From Cyrtodaria siliqua (lineage: Eukaryota > Mollusca > Bivalvia > Adapedonta > Hiatellidae), in assembly GCA_037043455.1 (NCBI GenBank), contig JAWPHD010002633.1, forward strand, positions 178,501 through 242,500: 64,000 bases of DNA, read 5' to 3'. The first letter of the stretch is position 1. Each line of letters begins with the position of its first letter. The notes under the pieces are model-generated. The model saw only the letters and a list, made by a program, of their open reading frames with translations. It made no database searches and was not told the DNA's origin. Positions 48,107-59,965 of this stretch are shown one piece after another. The position numbers and the translations under genes are program-made.

Positions 48107-51100
48107 CTGAAAAATATATAAACAATGCTCTTAAACACATCACATTTTATTAAAAAATTAATTTATAAACTCAAAAATGCACTTACAATGTGGGCTCTTA
48201 AAGTCTTTCCTCTGCCACAAAAGATCATTCGATTAAATCCAGAAGTTCCAGAGACAAGCCTTATCAAAATGTACACGGTCATAGATTTCTTTCAATTCCC
48301 AGACCTTGGGAAGGTTAATCTCAGAAAGTACTGGATGAATTGATTGCCTTTTGCAGAGGAAGAAAGAGCTCGCGTTGGAAGGGTATGTACGATTTAGTTG
48401 GATATTAAGAAAGTTATGAAACAAACACCTGCATATACCCGAATCGAGCGCTTCATTTAAAGAAAATTGCTGTGAAACCGATCAAAATGGCACGTGCTTT
48501 CGCCATCGTGTTGTTATGACCTTATTTGTCAGTAAAGTAACCTTGGTCAGGCTCACACTGACTCCTTCAGATTTTTGGGAGAGTTCAGTTTGAATGCTGG
48601 ATACAACATGTACAAGTAATTTACTATTATAAATGTTTTTAATAACACTCGTAGTTTTGTTAAACATTGAAATGTCAGCATTGACTGCTTGAATGACAGG
48701 AATAGTAAGTTTAGTTGTTGTTTTTAAGGGCACTGCTACTGCACGTAACATATCAATCGAAAAGTTATTAAGGAAAATTCTGACTGTTGTGAACAGAAGA
48801 ACATATGATGAAAACAAGAAAATCGGTGGATACTCCCCGAAATGTATCCTTAACTTATCATATGGCCTTGTATCACCCAGAATTATTCAATTGGCAGTTC
48901 TATTAGTAGATTTTGACTTATGCTCCGGACAAGAATTGTAAGAATAAAATTACAAAGGGCAATAACTGTAATTTGAATGAAGATAGAGTAACGGTTCTTG
49001 CCCTCTGCACTACATCTCATTGCCCTGTATCATTGTGTGAAGTTTCATTGTAGTCCCATCTGTAGTTTTTTAGTTATGCTCCAGACAAGAATTGTAAGAA
49101 TAAAATTACAAAGGGCAATAACTTTAATTTGAAAAAGTTACGGTTCTTGCACTCCGCTCTACATCTCAATGCCCTCTATCATTGTGTGAAGTTTCATTGT
49201 AGTTCCATCAGTAGTTTTGAAGTTATGCGCTGGACAAAAGTGGGACGGACGGAAGGACGGACAGAAGGACAGACAAAGCAGAGACTATATGCTAGCCAGA
49301 AAATTTTCAGGGAGGATAAAAATTGACCTAGAAGGTTGTTCCACAGAATGCTTTTGTCGTCCGTCATGGACTTATTTCAACAAGAACAATCTAACTAAAG
49401 TTTGAAGAAAGGTTGCAATCCTTTATGAAATATGGACAATAATTGTTTTTATTGCATAACAACAAAATAATTTATGAAAGTGTCTCTTTAATAACTTAAA
49501 GTTCGACGAGTTACAATGAACCTGTTCAAACAGGTTTCAACCGGTTCCTATAGGGCGTTATATACTCGTTTGCACGTGCAAAGCGAGTATACGCTGACGT
49601 GTACTCAGCAGAAAAACTTTTCTGTCATTCGAATCCGACAGGCAAACAGTAAAGTCGCTTCATCCAGAGGTTCTTAAAACTAGTTAGAATTTGGGCTGTT
49701 TTTAACATATGGTGTCAGTGGAGGAACCAAGAATGCAAACAGAGACATGAGTACAATCCAGAGCGCATTTTCACGGTCCCGGATTGTTTCACTTCAAAAC
49801 AGCGGGTGGCGGGCCGTTCACACAAGTGAACAATAAACGGACCAGTTCTTTTCGTCGGCAAAGAACAGCAACCGAACACGATACATGCCTCGGGTGTGGT
49901 AACAGAGGACATTGCAGGAGGGTTTGTCGGAGGCCCGCCACTGCCTCAGGGCTACCGGAATTTAAAGAGAGTAGAATGTATTCATTTTGTTTTGTATCGA
50001 TCCGGTGTCGGGCGGACACAAACCATTATTTGGATCCGGCGTCGGGCCGACGCAGAAAATATGTTTGTTATATTGTATCGATCCGGTGCCGGGCGGGCAC
50101 AAACATTTTTTGTATCCGGCGTCGGGCCGACGCAGAAAGTATCTGTAAATTTGTATCGATCCGGTGCCGGGCGGGCACAATCACTATATTGTCATTTTAT
50201 GGATCCGACGTCAGGCCGATGTAGATTGTATTTATTTTGTATTGTATTGATCCGGTGTCGGGCGGGCACAATCATTATATTGTTATTGTTTGAATCCAGT
50301 GTCAGGCCGACGCAGAATGTATATATTTTGTATTGTATCGATCCGGTGTCGGGCGGACACAGTCACTATAATATCATTTTACGGATCCGACGTCAGGCCG
50401 ACGTAGAATGTATTCATTTTGTATTGTATCGATCCGGTGTCGGGCGGACACAGTCACTATAATATCATTTTACGGATCCGACGTCAGGCTGAAGTAGAAT
50501 GTATTCATTTTGTATTGTATCGATCCGGTGTCGGGCGGACACAAACCATTTTTTGGATCCGGCGTAGAAAATATGTTTGTTACATTGTATCGATCCGGTG
50601 CCGGGCGGGCACAAAAATTTTTTGGATCCGGCGTCGGGCCGACGCAGAAAGTATCTGTTAATTTGTATCGATCCGGTGCCGGGTGGGCACAATCACTATA
50701 TTGTCATTTTATGGATCCGACGTCAGGCCGACATAGATTGTATTTATTTTGTATTGTATCGATCCGGTGTCGGGTGGGCACAATCATTATATTGTTATTG
50801 TTTGGATCAAGCGTCAGGCCGACGCAGAATGTATAAAATTTGTATTGTATCGATCCGGTGTCGGGCGGACACAGTCACTATAATATCATTTTATGGATCC
50901 GACATCAGGCCGATGTAGAATGTATTTATTTTGTATTGTATCGATCCGGTTTTGGGCGGACACAAGCCATTTTTTGGATCCGACGTCGGGCCGACGCAGA
51001 AAATATGTATGTTATATTATATCGATCCGGTGCCGGGCGGGCACAAACTATATTGTCATTTTATGGATCCGACGTCAGGCCGACGTAGATTGTATTTATT

Positions 51101-54100
51101 TTGTATTGTATCGATCCGGTGTCGGGCGGGCAAAATCACTAAATTGTTATTGTATGGATTCAGCTTCAGGCCGACGCAGAATGTATTTATTTTGTATTGT
51201 ATCGGGCGGACACAGTCACTTTAATATCATTTTATGGATCCGACATCAGGTAGAATGTATTTACTTTGTATTGTATCGATCCGGTGTTGGGCGGACACAA
51301 ACCATTTTTTGGATCCGGCGTCGGGCCGACGCAGAGAAATATGTATGTTATATTGTATCGATCCGGTGCCGGGCGGGCACAAAAATTTTTTGGATCCGGC
51401 GTCGGGCCGACGCAGAAAGTATCTGTCATATTGTATCGATCCGGTGCCTGGCAGGCACAATCACTATATTGTCATTTTATGGATCCGACGTCAGGCCGAC
51501 GTAGATTGTATTTATTTTGTATTGTAAAGATCAGGTGTCGGGCGGACACAGTCACTTTACCGTCATTTTATGGATCCGACGTCAGGCCGACGTAGAATGT
51601 ATTTATTTTGTATTGTATCGATCCGGTGTCGGGCGGACACAAACCATTTTTAGGATCCGGCGTCGGGCCTACGCAGAAAAGATTTATGTAATATTGTATC
51701 GATCCGGTGCCAGGCGGGCACAAATATTTTTTGGATCCGGCGTCGGGCCGACGCAGAAAGTATCTGTTATATTGTATCGATCCGGTATCGGGCGGGCACA
51801 AAATTTTTTTTTTGATCAGGCGTCGGGCCGACGCAAGTTATAATTTTGCTGTATCGCACTGATCTGGAGTCAGGCGGACACAATTCACTATATTGTCATT
51901 TTATGGATCCGACGTCAGGCCGACGTAGATTGTATTTATTTTGTACTGTATCGATCCGGCGTCGTGCGGACACCGCCACTATATTCGTTTTATGGATTCG
52001 ACGTCAGGCTGACGCAGAATGTACTTATTTTGTATTGTATCGATCCGGTGTCAGGCTGACACACTTACTATATTGTCATGTTATGGATCAGACGTCTGGC
52101 CAACGTAGAATGTATTTATTTTGCATCGTATCAATAAGGTGTCGGGCGGTCACCGTCATTATTTTGTCATTTTATGGATCCGGCGTCAGGCCGACGTAGA
52201 ATGTTTTTATTTTGTATTGTATCTATCTAGTGTCGGGCGGACACGAACCATATTTTGGATCCGGCGTCGGATCGGCGCAAAAAGTATTTACATTATATTG
52301 TATCGAATCGATCCGGTGCCGGGCGGGCACAAACATTTTTGGGATCCGGCGTCGGGCCGACGCAGAATGTATTTACGTTATATTGTATCGATCCGATATC
52401 GGGCGGGCACAAACATGTTTTGGATCCGGCGACGGGCCGACGCAAGACATATTTTAAAGTAATATCGCACTGAGCTGGTGTCGAAAGGACACATCTACTA
52501 TTTTTGTTATGTAATATGGACCCGGCGTAAACCCATCTCATTATGTGTTTACGTTTTACTGAATCGATCCGGTGTCGGTCGGACACAAACCTTTTTGGAT
52601 TCGGTTTTGGGCCGACGTAGAAAGCATTTATGCTTTAAATACCGTTTATTTGGTATAAATTGTCAATTATAATTTCAATATAAGAAAGGTTCTTGTGTCG
52701 TAATAGCGAGAACACATAAAGGCACGTGTCCATGCAAATCCTTAGAAACGTATTTCAAACGTTTCAATCTCGGTCTTGAATCAGAAATATTAATTTCAGA
52801 AATCAAAACAAAAGTTTTGTATTAACAGTCAGAGCTCTAACCTTAAACAGTTACAAGTTTTATAACTGCTGGAAGTTATTAAAATGCCAAATTATTATCT
52901 CCCTTTGGTTTAGAGTAGCAGATACTTTTCCTCAATAACCATTTGTAACCTAAATCAGTTACCAAGATCATTTGCTAATAAATCGAAATAGTTGCCAAAT
53001 ATGCAGTGTTTATTTATGTCTGAATACTTATTATTAAGGATAAATACATCTTCATCGAGATCCAATTAGCTGTTGTTCACTAATTGTCATGTTGGTGCCA
53101 ACAAAATGATTTTTAATGAATTTTATTGCAAAACAGTAGGTAACTTGAGAGGCTTTGCGCATTGTATTTTCATCGATGCTCATAGAATTTTATTGCATGG
53201 TTGTAAAGTTGAATAATCACCCTACCTGGAGAAAATTATATATAAGCAGGAAAATTTCCTTTACATAAGATAGAATGCATCTAAACTTGAATGATTTTGT
53301 GGTAGTAACTGCTTCTGGTTACTATCCCAGTTTTAGTGTTTTTTTAAATAACAGTCACAGGTTATGAAAAACGTAACTGTTTAAGGTTAGAGCTTTGACT
53401 GATTAAGGAAAGGAAATCATATCGCATAGCAAATCAAGGTATTTGGGATCGTTTTGTTAAAAAACTCGGGAGACGGAGATCCGAACACCCTTAAGATGGG
53501 TATGTGATGGAAGGCGACGACACAAAAATAATAATTACTTTAAATTTGGGAATTTAAAGTGTTTCTAGATAATGTACCCGCTCTTTAAAAATTCGAATAA
53601 ATGTTTGCCTGTGCGAATTAACACCCTTCTTTTGTTTGTTATTCTTTTAGAATGTAACATTTATTGGTATAATTTGAAAACCTGAGGTTTTTTAAAATTA
53701 TTTTGGAGAATAGATCATAAATGTTTTATGTTTGTTTGAACAGAGCGAATTAAAACATAATACATGTGGTGTGGGAGTGTAATAACACCATTCAATATTT
53801 TCGATATTCCACTAGTGGAATAACATAACGTAATGACGTCATGGACGTCACGTTAATGTACGTTTTCTGATGTAATGTGATGTTTTAAGTTATGTAATAA
53901 ATAGAATCTAACATTCGTTCTCATTCATTATTGAATTTATTAAACTCAACAAAAAAGATATAATGCTCGGCAAGAGCCTCGCATTATATCATTTTGCCAA
54001 CTTGTTCAATAAATTCAATTAATGAATCAGTACTCATGTAAGATCCTCTATTTACATTGTTGAAGTTTTATGAAAAGGCCTGGGGCATAACTCAGCAGTG

Positions 54101-57100
54101 GATAATTGATAAAGAAGAATTGTATACAGTGTTATGACCTAAATATGAAATCAATCTTTTGGAGCACTGTGGTCTAGTGGTAGAGCGTTGGACCCATGAT
54201 CCAAAAGTCGTGGGTTCGATTCCCGTCATTGCCATATGCGTTGTGTCCCTGAGCAAGACACTTTATCTGCATTGCTTAGTACTGGTTCTACACAGGAAGA
54301 CATCGAGAGTGATTCAAATAGGTTCATAGAGCTTTCGTTACAATCGATGTAAAAATAAATAAGTTTAAACTAATCTGTTGGACAGTATTCAAGTTATGGT
54401 GTGTTAGAGAAGCGTAGACAAACTCCTTAACCATAAGTTGCAATGCCTGACCGCTGCCTAAAGACATTCTTTAATCTAAACACTATATCTGTTGGAAACA
54501 GGAACGTTTTAAAAGTGAAACATAACTCCACCAAAAATGTTTTCAACAAAGATTTCTTTCGATTTTATCATGTCCACATCATGCCAAATAATTTACACTT
54601 TCATTATCCGTGAAAAAAATAGATTTCCTAGACAAACTGATGGACGGACAATCCTTTTAATATATATTTATACCGGCTCTTCGAGACAAGAGGCACTAAA
54701 ACAAGTGTATATATTTACCTTCGCGTCGTGAAAGACCTTCACCTAGGTTAAGCAGGATATTTTTCACTTCGTTTATCTCGACATATCCTTTTCTGTCTGA
54801 ATCATGTGCTTTGAAGGCATCAACAATTTCTTTGATACTATTTTCCTTCTCACTGTGTTCGTGTATCACATCTAAGAATGAAGCAAAGTCGATTTTCCCA
54901 TCTGAAGAAATAAAGCATTATTTTATATATTATATTTCTTTAACAACAGTGCCGCATAACAGGGCATTATATGCCCGTCTGCTAAAGTTTCCATGTGAAA
55001 AGCATTTCCTAGGCATCAGGTCAATATGACACTGACCTACTCTCAAAAACAACAGGGAACATCCTTGTCCCATGTGCAGTCTATGCATGACGTTTCATGA
55101 TCTTAGGCTAGGAATCTTTATGTGAGGAAGCTATCCAGCTGGCTTGCGGAACGTCGGTGGTTCTACCCAGGTGCCCGCCCGTGCACGAAAATTGCCCGGA
55201 GGGCCACCTGGGGTCTTCCTCCACCAATGAAAGCTGGAAAGTCGCCATATGACCTTAGCTGTTGGTGCGACTATAAAATCCAATTCAATCAATCAATCAT
55301 GATCTTAGGTTGAAAGGTACTTTGGAAAACGTTTTTCTACGTTGGGTTACTGTGACCTTGACCTTTGACGAAGCGACCTTAAAAACAATAGAAATCATCC
55401 TTGTCCCATGTGCAGTCTATGCATGACGTTTCATGATCTTAGGTTGAAAGGTACTGTGGAAAGTGTTTTTCTCTGTTGGGTTACTGCGACCTTGACTTTT
55501 GACGAAGCGACCTTAAAAACAATAGGGATCATCCTCGTCTTACGGGCAATCTATGCATGAAATTAAACAATCCTACGTTTAAGTGTTCTATATAGCTATA
55601 TATAGGAAAAAATGTCCCTGCCCCTGGCAGCCATGTTTTTCAACGTCTCAGGTTGGCTTTAGCAACTTGATAAAGGATCAACTAATTATCATTTCTGTCA
55701 AATGTGGAATTATTTTGAATTCTGACATGTACCATCAGCACAGAGGTTGTGCCATAAGCCGTAATCAGGCTGGCCAAGTGATCCATGGTCAAGAGCTAGA
55801 TCCCCTCAGAAAAAATTGTATGGAGTTAATACCCACCTTGATCACCAGTGCTTCATTTAAGACTTAACCCGCTAAGCACGACTATAATAGCCTTTGCCTC
55901 CATTGTAAACCCAGATCAGGGTTTACAATATCTGGCTGCTGATTAGTCATATTCCCCAAAACACCCGTTTGTCACATAAATGGAATGGTCTCAATTCAAA
56001 GAAATAACAGTCCATTATATATATATGTAGCGAGTTAAGGGTTAAACCCAAATTATCCACATACAATTGTCACAGGACTAGAAAAATGTGCAGCCAGACC
56101 GGGTTCGAACCCGGTACCTTCAAACTACCGCTCCGATAATCTACCGACTGAGCTAACTGGCCAGACAATGCAACATCAATCTACCTGTTAAGACATCTAT
56201 GAACATACTCCCTCTGCAGACTGAAATTCATAATAGAATATCCATGGGTAATTCATCCTAGAATATCCATGGGTAATTCATCCTAGAATATCCATGGGTA
56301 CACAGAATTATTTGCATATTCCTCATAGTTTACTCAGTCATTGGGCACCAAATGTCACAGGGCTAGAAAATGTCCAGCCAGAACGAGGCTGGAACCCAGG
56401 ACCTTCAGACTACTGTTCCGATGCTCTACTGAGCTAACCGGTCAGACAATGCAACATCAATCTACCTGTTAGACATCTACAAAACGTGACACAATCAACA
56501 TAAGTCCCTAATAGAATGTGGCCTAAACAGACGTTTTTGCTTATAAAAGTAGTACCTAAAATGTTACCTTTTCCAATGGCTAAAAGTTAGTTTTTTTCAA
56601 CAACTCAATGGTGTGAAAAAATTCCCAATCCAAAAAATCTGGGTTTTTTTGGTGTTTCTTTTTAAATGTTTTAGAGAGGAACTTTAAACAGAAAAAGGTG
56701 GAACTACAAGAGAATGTATAACTGGTCTTGTGTTTGCAAAAGTATTTAAGCAAACAACATGTACATGTACAATATTGTTTTGGTTTGATAAGGAAAAAGT
56801 TCCAATTTAATGCAAACCAACGCAAATTTTCCCAGTTATATGGGTACTTGTATTGTTCCCAAAAGGTTTACAAGAATCGCTGCTAAAAGACTATACACCT
56901 TAGTATTAATACACACACGCTAGTATAACAATTCACAAATACACACGCTAGTATAACAATACTCACACCTTAGTACTCATACACACATGCTAGTATAACA
57001 ATATACACACCTTAGTACTCATACACACATGCTATTATAACAATATACACACCTTAGTACTAATACACACGCTAGTATGTGTGTATATTGTTATACAAGC

Positions 57101-59924
57101 ATGTGTATTAGTACTAAGGTGTCACCTTAGTACTAATACACACGCTAGTATAACAATATACACACCTTAGTACTTATACACACGCTAGTATAACAATCTA
57201 CACATGCTAGTATAACAATCTACACACCTTAGTACTAATACACACACGCTAGTATAACAATCTACACATGCTAGTATAACAATCTACACATGCTAGTATA
57301 ACAATACACACATGCTAGTATAACAATCTACACATGCTAGTATAACAATACACACATGCTAGTATAACAATCTACACATGCTAGTATAACAATACACACA
57401 CGCTAGTATAACAATACACACATGCTAGTATAACAATACACACACGCTAGTATAACAATACACACATGCTAGTATAACAATCTACACATGCTAGTATAAC
57501 AATACACACATGCTAGTATAACAATACACACATGCTAGTATAACAATCTACACATGCTAGTATAACAATCTACACATGCTAGTATAACAATCTACACATG
57601 CTAGTATAACAATACACACACGCTAGTATAACAATCTACACATGCTAGTATAACAATACACACACGCTAGTATAACAATACACACACACTAGTATAACAA
57701 TACACACAAGCTAGTATAACAATACCAGGGCACAAAAATTCCACTCGTCCACTCGCTATGACGAGTGCTCATTGATGCAGGACCAGTAGAAATTCAGATA
57801 AATTCTTTAACAATTTATCAATTTGGCCATTCAAATATTGCGTAGGACGAGTAACTGAGAAACAAATTTTCTTGCCCTGAATACGCACACGCTAGTATAA
57901 CAATACACACACACTAGTATAACTATACACACACACTAGTATAACAATACACACAAGCTAGTATAACAATACACACACGCTAGTATAACAATATACACGC
58001 GCTAGTACAACAAAACACACCCACTAGTATAACAATACACACACGCTATTATAACAATACACACACGCTAGTATAACTATACACACACGCTAGTATAACA
58101 ATACACACATGCTAGTATAACAATACACACACGCTAGTATAACAATATACACATGCTAGTACAACAATACACACATGCTAGTATAACAATACACACACGC
58201 TAGTATAACAATATACACGTGCTAGTACAACAATACACACACGCTATTATAACAATACACACACGCTAGTATAACTATACACACACACTAGTATAACAAT
58301 ACACACATGCTAGTATAACAATACACACACGCTAGTATAACAATATACACGTGCTAGTACAACAATACACACATGCTAGTATAACAATACACACACGCTA
58401 GTATAACAATATACACGTGCTAGTACAACAATACACACACACTAGTATAACAATACACACACACTAGTATAACTATACACACACACTAGTATAACAATAC
58501 ACACATGCTAGTATAACAATACACACACGCTAGTATAACAATATACACGTGCTAGTACAACAATACACACACACTAGTATAACAATACACACACTAGTAT
58601 AACAATACACACAAGCTATTATAACAATACACACATGCTATTATAACAATACACACAAACTAGTATAACAATATACACACCTTTAACATACTTCTTGAAG
58701 TAGTGTGTCACCTCGACAGAGGTGGGGCTGTAGGACAGTGATCGCATAATCCTTCCCAGTTCCTCCACATCCTGTGTGTAGCCCCTCTTGGCAAGGAAGA
58801 AAAAACACTCCTTGTACACTGAAAACATACCAGGTATATAGATATACACTGAAAACATAACATATGTAGATATTTATAACGTGGAGGTTTTTCTATGGAC
58901 TTTAGACTTGCCGTAAATTATAATTTTTAATTATTGTTATGTAGGAAACTGTTAATGTTCCATCTATATCTGTGAACTAGTCCACGCTTTAAATTGGTCA
59001 TCTCATACTTTATGATGTTTTAAAACAAGAGGTCAATGACCTTGAAGCTCTACTGATGGATTTTGATTTCAGGAAGTAGTCGCTACAGACTTGTTTTCTG
59101 AACATTTATTTTTAGCCGTGGCGGCCATCTTGAATTTCCGGCCAACCTGAAATTTTGCTGGGATCAATTAGACATCAAGAGCAACAATCCTGTGAAGTTT
59201 CATGAAAATCCGCCAAGTAGTTTCAGAGGAGTAGTCGCTACAAGTTTTTACTATATAACTCTATGTAAACAAAGATGGCCACTGGCAGCCATGTTTAACG
59301 TTGAATCAAAACGATTTTTGAAAAGGACCAACATCATGTCATGCTGATCATTTTAGAAAAAGTCCCATATCAATATCACTTATAGTTTTCAAGAAGTAGT
59401 CGCTACAAACTTGTATTTCAAAACTCTATTTTTAGCTTTGGGGGCCATCTTGGATTTCACCTCACCATGAATTTTTGCTAGGATTCAGGGCAGGAAAAAT
59501 CTTTAATAGCCTACTCGTCCTGTAGGACTAGTGGATTGGAAATCTTACTCGTCCTTCAAAAAATCTACTCGTCCTACAAAAAACAAGTTATATCATGATG
59601 TGTTTATTAACTAAAACCAACACTGTATTTTAATGTGGTTAGTATTTACTGATTCACAACAAAACTTCTAACTAAATAGTCAAATTCACTATTTGTTTAT
59701 TTTTTTAAACACTTTGTGCTTGCCACAAACAGCTGGTCATAAATGTCAGAATTATTTGGGTCAGGATTTGTACAAATCCTTGGTCTATCCTCATGTTTTC
59801 ACTGTTCATTTCGCTGTTATTTGGTTATGCTCAATAATCTGCTTTAATACTTACAGACAGTGTCACTTTAAAGTTTGGTGTTATATTTTCGTACTTTAAA
59901 AAACATAACAATATTGAGAAAGTA

Positions 59925-59965
<41 letters not shown>

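Noticed and set aside
49784..52586. Many overlapping open frames in the hairpin array, up to ~200 codons on both strands
   Set aside because: The same short peptides (YRSGVGRTQ, CIDPVSGGH, SIRCRADT) turn up in all frames because the repeat length is not a multiple of three. No consistent start or conserved frame is seen.
49985..52625. CRISPR-like repeat/spacer array
   Set aside because: Spacers are themselves repeats of each other and the repeats vary. The context is a eukaryotic intron with no cas genes.
54165..54240. Methionine-like tRNA gene (CAT anticodon)
   Set aside because: The ends do not form a clean acceptor stem, and the sequence continues into a SINE body also found at 35738-35922.
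56092..56167. Minus-strand tRNA gene
   Set aside because: A and B boxes and the T arm are good, but the anticodon arm and acceptor stem do not pair properly, and a decayed tandem copy lies 280 bp away, so it is a SINE head.
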